Both the position numbers and the translations under genes were made by a program. This document shows, in pieces, positions 1 through 8,179 of a stretch of 21,193 bases of DNA. The stretch comes from DASZBX01 sp035943635 (GTDB lineage: Bacteria > Actinomycetota > Actinomycetes > Streptomycetales > Catenulisporaceae): the NCBI GenBank assembly GCA_035943635.1, contig DASZBX010000111.1, positions 1 through 21,193 on the forward strand. Reading direction: 5' to 3'. Every line of letters begins with the position of its first letter. The first letter of the stretch is position 1. The notes under the pieces were generated by a model that did no database searches, was not told the DNA's origin, and saw only the letters and a program-made list of their open reading frames with translations.

Positions 1-2
1 AC

Positions 3-104
3 GCCAAAAGAGACCCAGAACGTGCCATGCGCCGAATCACCCAGGAGGCCAACCGCCTGGGACTAACCGTACGGTTCGACCCGATCGAGACCATCCCGGC
101 CTGA
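3..104 (+). CDS. Partial 3' end of an unidentified gene (possible transposase tail)
   Basis: The reading frame is open from the left edge and ends with TGA at 102-104. About 33 residues are visible, rich in Arg and Glu, ending in LGLTVRFDPIETIPA. A basic amphipathic helix followed by a short beta-like tail occurs at the ends of some insertion-sequence transposases. I do not recognise the family firmly, and the fragment is too short for a motif-based call. No terminator is evident directly after the stop. It could equally be a chance open frame. Confidence 0.35.
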   Translation, partial: AKRDPERAMRRITQEANRLGLTVRFDPIETIPA

Positions 105-322
105 GCGGGCACGTCACCATTATTTTCGTGTCAGGTTCCGCAGCCGCATGTGCCAGACCGCCGAAGCAGCACACTCGCGTGGGCACTCGTACAGCGCAAC
201 GATGCCCGCCGTAGCAGCTGTGTGGTTTACCTGGCTGCTGCGGTAGTTGAGGGGATTGCGCGGCCTCCGCGCAGGGCTGGGGCTGTGTCGGATCGGGATC
301 CTCGGTGGCCCAGGCGGATCGA

Positions 323-351
323 AGACTGCCGCGCCGGGCAGGTCCTGTCAA
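323..351 (-). promoter_or_regulatory. Vegetative-type promoter, outward (leftward)
   Basis: On the minus strand, a perfect -35 TTGACA (351-346), a 17-nt spacer and a -10 CAGTCT (328-323) fit the actinobacterial housekeeping consensus (TTGAC, then NANNNT). Transcription would start near 316. No clear gene lies downstream within 300 bp. The first strong structure met is the hairpin with arms 209-218 and 234-243. Confidence 0.6.
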
Positions 352-410
352 CTCCCGCACCCGAGCTCAGCCGAGGCGAGCAGATCTCCCAAAAGCATGC
401 AGCCCGGGAG

Positions 411-439
411 TTGATTGGGCCTGTCCGGTGTGGCAGGCT
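411..439 (+). promoter_or_regulatory. Vegetative-type promoter, outward (rightward)
   Basis: -35 TTGATT (411-416), a 17-nt spacer and -10 CAGGCT (434-439) form the mirror copy of the promoter at 323-351, in the other arm of the inverted repeat. The expected start is near 446. The next hairpin in this direction is at 689-708, so a short RNA of about 260 nt, or a leader for the gene at 793, are both possible. Confidence 0.55.
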
Positions 440-688
440 CCGGGCCGACTGGGGCGCCGAGGAGCCCGATCCGACACACCACAAAAAGTAACCCACACCC
501 CAGCGCAAGAGACCTACGGGCCGGTGGATCCTTGGAGTCCGGCCCGCCGGAGGCACAGTAGTCAACGCAAGACAAACAAGGCGGCGCAACCCACCCTCGG
601 CCTATCCGGACCCGACCTGATCCGATCCGATCCGACTGGACCGTACCGGAGCACACCCTCAGCCGCACCGCACTGCACCGCCCAACCA

Positions 689-708
689 GCGGCGCCGCAC
701 GGCGCCGC
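689..708 (+). terminator. GC-rich hairpin, possible terminator
   Basis: The arms GCGGCGCCG and CGGCGCCGC flank a two-base centre, giving a very stable stem without a T-run. It lies between the rightward promoter at 411-439 and the gene starting at 793. It could end a short RNA transcribed from that promoter. Confidence 0.35.
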
Positions 709-780
709 GTCGTGCCATACCAAAGCCCCAATCCGGTAACCGAAGGCCCACCCTGGCAGGTCCGTAAGGCAAACTCTCAC

Positions 781-786
781 TACGCT
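781..786 (+). promoter_or_regulatory. -10 box TACGCT for a leaderless start at 793
   Basis: TACGCT is followed by exactly six bases and then GTG at 793, so transcription would begin on the start codon. No good -35 is visible at the usual distance. No Shine-Dalgarno site precedes this GTG or the GTG at 787. Confidence 0.4.
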
Positions 787-792
787 GTGGCT

Positions 793-3339
793 GTGCGTTC
801 TCAAAGTTGGTCGCGACATTGGTTCACCCGCCTCGCTGCTCTGGCCCTGGCAGCATTCGCGTTGCTCGCCGGTGTGGGCCCGGCGTCTGCGGCCGTGTTG
901 GGCGCAGCAGCGGCCAGCTCCGCCGGGACCGCGCCAACTGCCCAGAGCCACGTGGTCGTCATCAACATCGATGGCCTGATGTGGGGAGACGTCACCCAAG
1001 CCGGAATGCCGACGCTGTATTCACTCGTCGGCAAGAGCGACGTCGCATCGCTCGTGACCCGCGGGTCGGGCAACACGGCCTGCCCGGCGGACGGATGGCT
1101 GACCCTCAACAGCGGCACCCGGTCCACCGCCGGCACCCTGCTGGAGTACCCGGCCGGAACGCCCCTCACCACGGCCCTCGTAACGAAGCCCAACCTCTTC
1201 TGCGCCCTGCTCCCAGCCGCGCCGACGGCCCCGGGGCCGTACACGATCCCGCACTTCAGCACCTACACCAGCCCGAACAACGCCCTCACCTACTCGCCGG
1301 TGTTCGGCTCGCTGCCCGGGCCGATCAACAAGGTCGGCGGGTGCGTGGCGGCTTCGGGTCCGGGCGCGTTGCTCGGTGCTGCCGACGCCACCGGCCACGT
1401 GGACGACTACCTCGGCGAACCGGCCACATTGACGACAACCGCCTTGACCCGATGCGCGCTGACGCTGGTCGATCTCGGCGGCCAGAACGAGCTGCCCAAG
1501 ACGCTCGCGCAATACCGCCCCCCGGCGCCCTACTCGCGGACCGCGGCCTACTCCCTCATCGACGCGCAGTTGGCCAAACTGATCGCCCAACTGCCGCCCA
1601 ACGCGACCTTGGTAATCGCCGGACTGACCGACTCGACCTTCACCTCGCACCTGCACGTGGCCATGGTCTCCGGTACGGCGGCCGGATCCGCGGCTTTCAA
1701 CGGCCAGAACTGGCTCTACACAAGCTCCACCCATCACGCCGGGCTGGTCCAGACGATCGACCTGACCCCGTCCCTCCTCACCTGGACCGGGTTGAGCCGC
1801 GGCGAAATCCTCACCGGAGCCGGAAAGCCGTTCACAGGTGCGGCGATCACCAAGGCGAGCAGCGGCCCGAGCAGTCCGACCGACGCGATCGTAAGCCAGG
1901 CCTGGGTATCCGACGCGGAGACCGTGTTCAACGCGACCAACGGCCGGTTCATCACATGGATGGCGCACTCGATCATCGCGTTGAGCTGGACGGCCGGATG
2001 CGTGTTCCTGATCACCCGATGGCTGCCGGAGCGATTGTCACCTGGTCGGTTCGCCGGGCGTTGGTCGCTGCTGGCGCACTGGCGTACCGCCTTACTCGCG
2101 GTCCTGGCGGGTTGGGCGGCGCTGCTGGGGGCGAGTGTGCCGGCGTCGTTCCTGGTGGACTTCTATCCGTGGTCGTCCTCGTCCTCGCCTGCGGGCACGT
2201 TGTACCACCTCATCATCGCGCTCAGCATCGTGATCGCGGCCTTGATCTGGGCGGTCTGGCGGTTCACCCCCCTGCGCAGCCGACCGCTCGCGCCGGTCGG
2301 GCTACTGGGATGCCTGGCCTTGGGCATCATCGCGCTGGACGTGATGACCGGCTCCAATCTCCAGGCTCAGACCCCCTACGGCCTGTCCTGGGTGATCGGC
2401 GGCCGTTTCTACGGCATCGGCAACAGCGCGGTCGGTGTCTACTGCGCCGCGGCGATGACCGGGTCGGTGTGGATCGCCTCGTTGCTGATGCCTGCGCGCG
2501 GCAGTGGCTCGATCGCACCGCACGTATGGCCGCGTACCTTCCGGGAGGCGCTGACCGGCTGGCTCCGGCGGGCCGTTCCCGGTCGGATGGGTCTGACCAC
2601 GCTGCCCGCCGCCGACCGGACGCAGCGGCGTCGGGCGTTGGCGGCCGTGGCGCTGGTGGCGCTGTTCGCGACCGCCGCGTGCGGTGATCCGCAGTGGGGG
2701 TCGAAGTTCGGTGGCACGATCGCGATGGTTCCGGGGTTCGTCCTGTTGCTGTTCCTGGTCGCCGGGTTGCGGATCACGTGGCGTAAGGTGCTGCTCGTCG
2801 CGGTCAGCGGGGTGGTCGTGGTGTCCGGGTTCGCGCTGGTGAACTACCTGCAGCCGGCCGCCGAGCGGTCGCACTTCGGCAACTTCGTCGGCTCGCTCTT
2901 CGACGGGACCTGGACCGACACGATCCATCGGAAGATCCAGACCAACCTGGGCAGCATCAACAATGACTGGTTCAGCCACTACGTGCCATGGCTGCTGTTC
3001 TGGGCGCTGGTGATCATCGTGGCGCCGCGGCTGATCGGTTCGCGGTCGATGACTCGGGCGTATGCGTTGCAGCCGTTCCTGCGCAGCGCGTTGTTCCTGT
3101 CCTTCATCACAGTGCTGCTCGCGACGTTCGTCGACGACTCGGGGATTCTGGTGCCGAAGATGGCGCTGTTCTTCGTTGTCCCGTTGGGGGTGTACGGCGC
3201 GGCGTTGACGTTGTCCCGTTCGCCCGAGGCAGCCGCCGAACCAGGTACGGACAGTGCAATGGCCGGCGGCGACGACGACGCGAGCGAACTCCCGGAAGCG
3301 GTGCCGTCCGCGGCGGACGCTCAGTCGGCGGACCAGTAG
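793..3339 (+). CDS. Polytopic membrane protein with exported alkaline-phosphatase-like domain
   Basis: A protein of about 848 residues. It begins with an Arg-containing signal segment and hydrophobic core ending near PASAA. A soluble region of about 350 residues follows, starting VVVINIDGLMW and containing CPADGWLTLNSGTRS; these resemble the metal-binding Asp and Ser/Thr nucleophile regions of the alkaline phosphatase superfamily. About ten hydrophobic helices make up the rest. They include GRFYGIGN and GDPQWGSKFGGTI, motifs I associate with conserved actinobacterial membrane proteins of this architecture. The C-terminal tail is acidic and Ala-rich. The substrate is unknown; an envelope phosphate or phosphodiester role is only inference. 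GTG 793 is preferred over in-frame GTG 712 because the extra 27 residues spoil the signal peptide and a -10 box ends six bases before 793. The last 19 bp overlap the convergent kinase gene. Confidence 0.85.
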   Translation: MRSQSWSRHWFTRLAALALAAFALLAGVGPASAAVLGAAAASSAGTAPTAQSHVVVINIDGLMWGDVTQAGMPTLYSLVGKSDVASLVTRGSGNTACPADGWLTLNSGTRSTAGTLLEYPAGTPLTTALVTKPNLFCALLPAAPTAPGPYTIPHFSTYTSPNNALTYSPVFGSLPGPINKVGGCVAASGPGALLGAADATGHVDDYLGEPATLTTTALTRCALTLVDLGGQNELPKTLAQYRPPAPYSRTAAYSLIDAQLAKLIAQLPPNATLVIAGLTDSTFTSHLHVAMVSGTAAGSAAFNGQNWLYTSSTHHAGLVQTIDLTPSLLTWTGLSRGEILTGAGKPFTGAAITKASSGPSSPTDAIVSQAWVSDAETVFNATNGRFITWMAHSIIALSWTAGCVFLITRWLPERLSPGRFAGRWSLLAHWRTALLAVLAGWAALLGASVPASFLVDFYPWSSSSSPAGTLYHLIIALSIVIAALIWAVWRFTPLRSRPLAPVGLLGCLALGIIALDVMTGSNLQAQTPYGLSWVIGGRFYGIGNSAVGVYCAAAMTGSVWIASLLMPARGSGSIAPHVWPRTFREALTGWLRRAVPGRMGLTTLPAADRTQRRRALAAVALVALFATAACGDPQWGSKFGGTIAMVPGFVLLLFLVAGLRITWRKVLLVAVSGVVVVSGFALVNYLQPAAERSHFGNFVGSLFDGTWTDTIHRKIQTNLGSINNDWFSHYVPWLLFWALVIIVAPRLIGSRSMTRAYALQPFLRSALFLSFITVLLATFVDDSGILVPKMALFFVVPLGVYGAALTLSRSPEAAAEPGTDSAMAGGDDDASELPEAVPSAADAQSADQ

Positions 3340-4319
3340 CGGTCGCGGCGATAGATCAGCCCGGCCGCGCCGACCAGGCCGACGTCGCGGCCGAGACCGG
3401 CCGGGACGGCCCGGATCTGCCGGGCGAACTCCAGACCGACCCGTTCCCGCAGGCTTTCTGCCAACGGGTCGAACAACAGCGGCCCGGCTTCGGCCAGCCC
3501 GCCTCCGATCGCGGCCAGTTCGAGGTCGCACAGGACGGCGGCCGAGGCGATCGCGATGCCGAGGGCGCGTCCGGCCCGGGTCAGGGCGGCCGAGGCCATC
3601 TTGTGGCCGGAGCGGGCGTCGTCGACCAGGTCGCGGCCGGTGCGCCGGTCCGCGGGAGCGTCGGCGCGCCAGCCGCGGCGCACCGCCCAGGCGGCCAGGC
3701 GCGGTCCGGAGGCGACGGCCTCCAGGCAGCCGACGGCCCCGCACTGGCAGCGCACCTCCGCCGGGTCCTCGTCCGGGTGGACCAGGACGTGGCCGATGTG
3801 TCCGGCATTGCCGGTGCTGCCGTCGATGAGGCGCCCGTTCAGGATCAGGCCGCCGCCGACCCCGGTGGACACGACCATCCCGATCATGTTGCCGGTCCCC
3901 TGGCCCACGCCCAGCCAGTGTTCGGCGACGGCCACGCAGATCGCGTCGTTGTGCAGGTGCACCGGCAGGCCGGGGAACCGCTCGCGCAGGCGGTCCCGGA
4001 GCGGGAAGCCGCGCCAGCTCGGGATGTTCAGTGGGGAGACTCGGCCCTCAGGCCAGGACATCGGGCCGCCGCAGCCGATGCCCACGCCGAGCAGTCCGGT
4101 GGTGTCGTCGATGCCGAGTCGGCTGATCAGGTCCAGCAGGGCCGCGTAGATGGTTTCGCCCTGGTCGCCGGTGACCGTGACCGCCGGAGTCGGCGTGCGC
4201 AGCATCGCCAGCACGCGCCCAGTGCCGTCCACCACGCCGACCGCCAGCTTGGTACCGCCGACGTCGACGGCCAATACGCGCTGGTCCTCGGGTGCTTCAC
4301 GTTCTCCCGTCACCGTCAC
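3321..4319 (-). CDS. ROK-family sugar kinase (glucokinase-like)
   Basis: A cytoplasmic kinase of about 332 residues, expected to phosphorylate glucose or a related sugar with ATP. Near the N-terminus is the phosphate-binding DVGGTK motif. The catalytic Asp is in HLHNDA, and STGVGGG is a second nucleotide-binding loop. The ROK zinc site is present as GHIGH followed by CQCGAVGCLE. The C-terminal AIGGGLAEAGPLL is typical of the family. All key residues are kept and length is normal. There is no N-terminal helix-turn-helix, so it is an enzyme and not a ROK repressor. The start is uncertain: GTGs at 4325, 4319 and 4313 and a longer one at 4406 are in frame. I chose 4319 because CATCAT at 4331-4326 sits six bases ahead of it. 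The FIST gene lies directly upstream on the same strand. Confidence 0.9.
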   Translation of the reverse strand: MTVTGEREAPEDQRVLAVDVGGTKLAVGVVDGTGRVLAMLRTPTPAVTVTGDQGETIYAALLDLISRLGIDDTTGLLGVGIGCGGPMSWPEGRVSPLNIPSWRGFPLRDRLRERFPGLPVHLHNDAICVAVAEHWLGVGQGTGNMIGMVVSTGVGGGLILNGRLIDGSTGNAGHIGHVLVHPDEDPAEVRCQCGAVGCLEAVASGPRLAAWAVRRGWRADAPADRRTGRDLVDDARSGHKMASAALTRAGRALGIAIASAAVLCDLELAAIGGGLAEAGPLLFDPLAESLRERVGLEFARQIRAVPAGLGRDVGLVGAAGLIYRRDRYWSAD

Positions 4320-4422
4320 GATCACATGATGCCACTGTGCAAGGACAGCACCTGTGCGAAAACGGCTCACCGGAACGCAGTCGTGTCCTAGAGTCACCCG
4401 GCTCACCGATCAGCCCGATCGA

Positions 4423-5640
4423 CTACGGCAGGTCCCCGTCCGTGCCCGCGAAGGCGATGACCGACGCGGTGTACCCGTGCAGATGGTTGCGGCCGCCGAC
4501 CGGGCCGATCTCGCCCGCGCCGAAGAAACCGGACACCGTGTTGGTGCCCAGTCCCGCCCGCACGGCCAGAATGTCGTGGCTGGCGCCCATCGGCGGCGGG
4601 AACAGGCCGGAGGCGCGGCCGTTGCAGGAGACCACCAGCGCGCCGCCGATGGTCGAGTAGCCGGGGCGTTCGCGGACCGCGCTGAGCACCGCCTCCAGTT
4701 CCTCGGTGGCGCTCGGCGCGTCGCGCAGCTGGAACCGGACCGTGCGGCCGACCGCGACGGTGTCGCCGACGGCCAGGCCCAGGCCGTCCTGTTCCACCCC
4801 GAGGATGCCGCGGATGAGGAAGCTGCCGCGCTCGTGTTCCTCCGCGTACTCGTCCATCGCGATGCCGATGTGCAGGCCGGTGGCCGCGGCCTCGCGCTGG
4901 GCCGGGGTCATCGCGTCCATGATCTCGCGCAGCTTCTCCATCGCCGGGACTCCGGCCAGGCTCTGCAGCACGTTGCCGCTGGACGCGGTGACGGTCATGG
5001 TCGGGCCGACCGGGCGGCAGCCCTGGCTGACCGCGATGGCCGCGTCCACGTTGCCGCCGAGCAGGACGCCGATCGCGCCCTCCTCGTGCACGTGCGCGCC
5101 GTGGATCAGCCGGGAGCTGCCCAGGCCGGTCGGGCCGGGGACCAGGCCGCCGACGAACGGCAGTCCGGGCACCGCCTCGTTGGCCCGCTCGACGAAGCCG
5201 TCGGCCGGGAAGCTGAACGGGTCGGCGAACAGCAGCACCGCCCGGTCGTCCGGCCACGGCTCGGGCAGGCCGCCGACCGCGATCGACTCGACCTCGCGGT
5301 GGGCCTGCAGGTGGAAGGGGCGCAGCCGCACGCCGGGCAGCCGGGCGGCCCAGACCGAGACCGCCGGTTCGCCGCCGAGCAGCGGGCCGGCCGCGTGGGT
5401 GTCGCCCATCACCGCGCCGGCCAGGGCGCCGACCACGACGCAGTTCTCGTTGCCGGTGGCCATCACCATCGGGTGCACCACGTCCACGATCCGGGCCGCG
5501 TCGTCCGCGTCCGTGCTCGCGCCGAACACCACGACCAGGTCCGGCGCCCCGTTCACCCGGGAGAGCGCGCCGTACGTCGCCCGGCGGGCCGCCCGCTCGA
5601 CGTCCGCGTCCGCTGCCAGTCCTTCTCCGAAACGCCCCAT
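4423..5640 (-). CDS. FIST N/FIST C domain sensory protein
   Basis: A 405-residue protein with no membrane segment or signal peptide. The N-terminal half (about residues 30-210) fits the FIST N domain, with GASTDADDA and FVGGLVPG, and leads into the hallmark QGCRPVG. The C-terminal half (about 220-390) fits FIST C, ending in GFFGAGEIGPVGG and HLHGYTAS. FIST proteins are thought to bind small ligands such as amino acids and are often linked to signalling modules, but no output domain is fused here. ATG 5640 lacks a clear Shine-Dalgarno; an AATCAT box ends six bases before it. The ROK kinase follows closely on the same strand, so co-transcription is likely, but no functional link is established. 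Confidence 0.88.
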   Translation of the reverse strand: MGRFGEGLAADADVERAARRATYGALSRVNGAPDLVVVFGASTDADDAARIVDVVHPMVMATGNENCVVVGALAGAVMGDTHAAGPLLGGEPAVSVWAARLPGVRLRPFHLQAHREVESIAVGGLPEPWPDDRAVLLFADPFSFPADGFVERANEAVPGLPFVGGLVPGPTGLGSSRLIHGAHVHEEGAIGVLLGGNVDAAIAVSQGCRPVGPTMTVTASSGNVLQSLAGVPAMEKLREIMDAMTPAQREAAATGLHIGIAMDEYAEEHERGSFLIRGILGVEQDGLGLAVGDTVAVGRTVRFQLRDAPSATEELEAVLSAVRERPGYSTIGGALVVSCNGRASGLFPPPMGASHDILAVRAGLGTNTVSGFFGAGEIGPVGGRNHLHGYTASVIAFAGTDGDLP

Positions 5641-5691
5641 GGGACCATGATTGCACTTTCCGGGGCGCTACAGTCCGGTCCGCGGTCGGCG

Positions 5692-5728
5692 CCGGGGCGC
5701 GCACGGCGGGCCGGCCGCGGCGCCCCGG
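5692..5728 (-). terminator. Hairpin terminator behind the pseudokinase gene
   Basis: Perfect 9-bp arms (CCGGGGCGC at 5692-5700 and GCGCCCCGG at 5720-5728) flank a 19-nt GC-rich loop. It lies 21 bp past the pseudokinase stop at 5750, with no T-run, as is common in actinobacteria. Confidence 0.6.
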
Positions 5729-5749
5729 ACCATCGCCGCGCGGGCCCGG

Positions 5750-8002
5750 TCAGCTCCCGGAGGAGGTGTTCAGGAACGGGATGAGCTCGTTGATCTGCCC
5801 GGCCAGGCCGCTGGGCAGGGTGTTCTGGACCAGGATCTGACGCAGGGTCGTGACGCCGGCGGTGACCGAGCCGCCGGTGTCGATCTCGTGCTGGAGCAGG
5901 CCCAGCGCGCCCTTGAGCGCTACCGAGCTCTCCGGCGAGAGGTTGGACGAGGACTGATTCACCAGGCCCTGGATCTGTTGCAGGGCCTGCTTGGGCGAGC
6001 TGGGCGCGACGGCCGGCGGGGTGCCCTCGGGGATGGTCGGGACGATCGTGACGGTGCCGGTCGGCGCGTTGTCCTGGGTCGGGGTGACCGTGGGCAGGAC
6101 GACCTGGCCGAGGTTGCTCGCCTGGGTGGTCTGCGCGATCGCTGGGGCGGTGGTGGGCACGGCGTTGGCCGTGGTGGCCGTGGCGACCTTCTTGCTGGTG
6201 CCGAACAGGACCCAGATGACGCCGACCACGAGCACGACCGCGAGTCCGAGGGCTATCGGCAGCAGTACGCCCGCCCGGCCGCGCTTCTTCGCGCGCCGGC
6301 CCGGGGCGGGCGAGGAGGGCGAACTGGGCGACACCGGCGAGACCGGGCCGCGCGGGCCTCTGGGCGCCGACGGCGAGACCGGCGCGGAGGGTGAGGCAGT
6401 GTATTGCGGTCCGGGTGCGTGGGGCGCGGCTGCGCCGCCTCGCGGGACGACCTTGGGGATGGTGACGGTCTCGAAGCCCGCGGATCCGCCCGCTTCGGCC
6501 AGGCCGGCCGCGCCGAAGCCGATCGCCGCGCCGGCCACGGTGGCGGCGGCCGCGGTCTCGGCGGCGGCAGCGGCCGCGGTGCGCCGGGAGGTGACGGTCT
6601 CGGCGGTCGCGCTCTCGACGGTCGGCGCCGCGGGGGCGGCCATGCCCATCTCGGCCGCGTACATTCCGGCGGCCATACCGGCGCCGGCGCCGGCGCCCAC
6701 GGCGAAGGCTGCGGCGCCGGTCTCGAGGACCGCCACCCGCTCCGTCTCGACCACGCCGGTCTCGACCACCTCGACGCTCTCCACGCTTTCCACGGTCTCC
6801 GCGGCGGCCAGCCCGCCGACCGCGGCCGTGACGCCGCCGGACTTGGACCCGGACCGTCCGGCCACCGCGCCGACGAAGATCCCGCCGGCGCCCGCCTCCG
6901 CGGCGACCGCGGTCGCGGCCACGTCCGCCGAGGGTCGCTTGCGCACGGCGCCGAGCGGGCGGCCGCGGAAGGCGGCCGTCAGCATGTCCGCGTCGGGGCG
7001 GGCCGCGGCCTCGCTCAGGCCGGCGATCAGCAGCGCGGCCAGTTCGGCGGACAGTCCGTAGGTGGCGACCAGGTTCAGCTCGGCCCAGCGGCGGCGGCGC
7101 AGGATCAGCTCCACCGGCATGCCCTCGGCCACGAGTTCCCCGGCGGCGGCCGCGGCCACGAAGCCGGCGCCGAACTCGGCCTCGATCACCTCGAAGCCGA
7201 CCAGGGCCACGCAGGCGAGCCAGGCCAGGGCGTACACGTCCGCGGCCACGGTCAGATCCGTCTCGGCCACCGCTTCGACCGCGAGCGCGACGGCCAGGTC
7301 GACCACCAGCACGCCGGTCTCGGTCAGCACGATCGAGTAAGGGGACAGATGCGCGTGTACGAGTTCTTCCTCGTGCAGCAGTTCGAGGACCTCGGCCACC
7401 TCGGCCAGCACGGACATGATCTCGACCTCGGCCAGCACCCCGCGCAGCAGCACGGCGGCCAGGCTCTCGCCCTCCACCGGCGCGAGCACCGTGTAGCCGA
7501 TCCGGCGCACGAGGCCGGCTTCGGCCTCCAGCGCGACGGCGTCTTCGATCTCTGCGTCCGCGATCTCCTCGTCGGCGGCGGCGATCACGGCCGCGTCCGT
7601 CACGGAGTCCTCGACGACGTCTTCGATCACTGCGTCGTCCGCGAGGGCGAGTTCGACCTCTGTGTCCTGGATCCCGGCGTCGGCCACGGCCAGCTCGCGC
7701 CGCGCCCGGGCCAGTTCGACCTCGATCTCGCCGAAGTCGAGCACGATCGGGATGGCCGGGTGGTTCATCCGCCGGATCGCGGCCACCGCCCCGGCCAGCG
7801 TGGCGCCGTCGGCGGCCACGTCCCCGGCCGAGGCGGCCTGGAGCCAGACCTCGGTCCCGCGGCTCTCGTCCACCGCCAGCCAGTATTCGAACTCGACCCC
7901 GCTGATCGCGTGGTCGAAGATCGCGAACCGGGTCAGCCGCTCGACAACGCGGTATCGCCCGGCGACCAGTGCGCCCGGCTCGAATGCAGATATCCCCACC
8001 AC
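5750..8002 (-). CDS. Membrane-anchored pseudokinase with Ala/Glu-rich insertions
   Basis: About 750 residues. The N-terminus (ALVAGRYRVVERL) matches the start of bacterial Ser/Thr kinases, but the beta-3 Lys region reads EVWLQAAS with no Lys. The catalytic loop reads HAHLSPYSIVL where active kinases have HRDLKPxN, and the DFG motif is reduced to VDL. AADVYALAWL corresponds to helix F. It should therefore bind partners and not phosphorylate. Between the lobes sits an acidic Ala/Val/Glu insertion of about 65 residues. The kinase-like part is followed by an Ala/Val/Thr/Glu-rich stretch of roughly 200 residues, a Pro/Ser-rich stretch, a basic RRAKKRGR, one membrane helix (VLLPIALGLAVVLVVGVIWV) and an external tail of about 160 residues rich in Thr, Pro and Gln. 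Start GTG 8002 is chosen because TAGAGT lies just upstream; 7999 is possible. Confidence 0.75.
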   Translation of the reverse strand: MVGISAFEPGALVAGRYRVVERLTRFAIFDHAISGVEFEYWLAVDESRGTEVWLQAASAGDVAADGATLAGAVAAIRRMNHPAIPIVLDFGEIEVELARARRELAVADAGIQDTEVELALADDAVIEDVVEDSVTDAAVIAAADEEIADAEIEDAVALEAEAGLVRRIGYTVLAPVEGESLAAVLLRGVLAEVEIMSVLAEVAEVLELLHEEELVHAHLSPYSIVLTETGVLVVDLAVALAVEAVAETDLTVAADVYALAWLACVALVGFEVIEAEFGAGFVAAAAAGELVAEGMPVELILRRRRWAELNLVATYGLSAELAALLIAGLSEAAARPDADMLTAAFRGRPLGAVRKRPSADVAATAVAAEAGAGGIFVGAVAGRSGSKSGGVTAAVGGLAAAETVESVESVEVVETGVVETERVAVLETGAAAFAVGAGAGAGMAAGMYAAEMGMAAPAAPTVESATAETVTSRRTAAAAAAETAAAATVAGAAIGFGAAGLAEAGGSAGFETVTIPKVVPRGGAAAPHAPGPQYTASPSAPVSPSAPRGPRGPVSPVSPSSPSSPAPGRRAKKRGRAGVLLPIALGLAVVLVVGVIWVLFGTSKKVATATTANAVPTTAPAIAQTTQASNLGQVVLPTVTPTQDNAPTGTVTIVPTIPEGTPPAVAPSSPKQALQQIQGLVNQSSSNLSPESSVALKGALGLLQHEIDTGGSVTAGVTTLRQILVQNTLPSGLAGQINELIPFLNTSSGS

Positions 8003-8010
8003 AGCGCCGC

Positions 8011-8016
8011 ACTCTA
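8011..8016 (-). promoter_or_regulatory. -10 box TAGAGT for the pseudokinase gene
   Basis: On the minus strand TAGAGT (8016-8011) is followed by eight bases and then GTG GTG. There is no Shine-Dalgarno site, so a leaderless or nearly leaderless mRNA is expected. A matching -35 is not evident. Confidence 0.45.
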
Positions 8017-8179
8017 CACCAGATCCACGCCCCTTGGCATGGGTCGATCCCGGAACCCGGATGATCCGCAAGCCCTTGTGTCGCAAGGATTTCGATCAGC
8101 CGACGAACGGTGCGCGAGCCGGGTGGCGAACCGTGGCGAGGCGTGGGCGTCTGCGCTGCTCGGAGCCGGGACGGCAGAA

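Larger units (their letters stand above)
284..478. repeat. 73-bp imperfect inverted repeat with a 49-bp centre
   Basis: The left arm (284-356), read on the minus strand, matches the right arm (406-478), read on the plus strand, at 59 of 73 positions by hand alignment without gaps. Each arm begins GGGAGTTGA and ends CCCGATCCGACACA. Each contains a promoter that reads outward from the centre. I see no flanking target-site duplication. It may be a duplicated divergent promoter or a MITE-like remnant with long terminal repeats. Confidence 0.8.
105..792. other. Gene-poor stretch with promoters, short repeats and hairpins
   Basis: No frame here shows a convincing protein: the open frames are Arg/Pro/Ala-rich and lack start signals. 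Visible elements are the hairpin with arms 209-218 and 234-243, the inverted repeat 284-478 with its two promoters, a GATCC pentamer repeated three times in tandem at 619-633, and the 689-708 hairpin. Base composition is less GC-biased than in the coding regions. Confidence 0.6.

Noticed and set aside
37..360. Protein genes in the promoter inverted repeat (both strands give similar peptides starting RELxGP)
   Set aside because: The similarity is a by-product of the DNA inverted repeat; frames are Pro/Arg-rich, lack start signals and run back through the promoters.
712..792. Start of the membrane phosphatase at GTG 712
   Set aside because: The extra 27 residues put polar sequence ahead of the signal peptide and there is no ribosome site; 793 has a -10 box at leaderless spacing.
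2302..3744. A 480-residue minus-strand frame under the membrane phosphatase gene
   Set aside because: Arg/Gly/Pro-rich shadow of two real genes (793-3339 and the ROK kinase); no domain or start signal.
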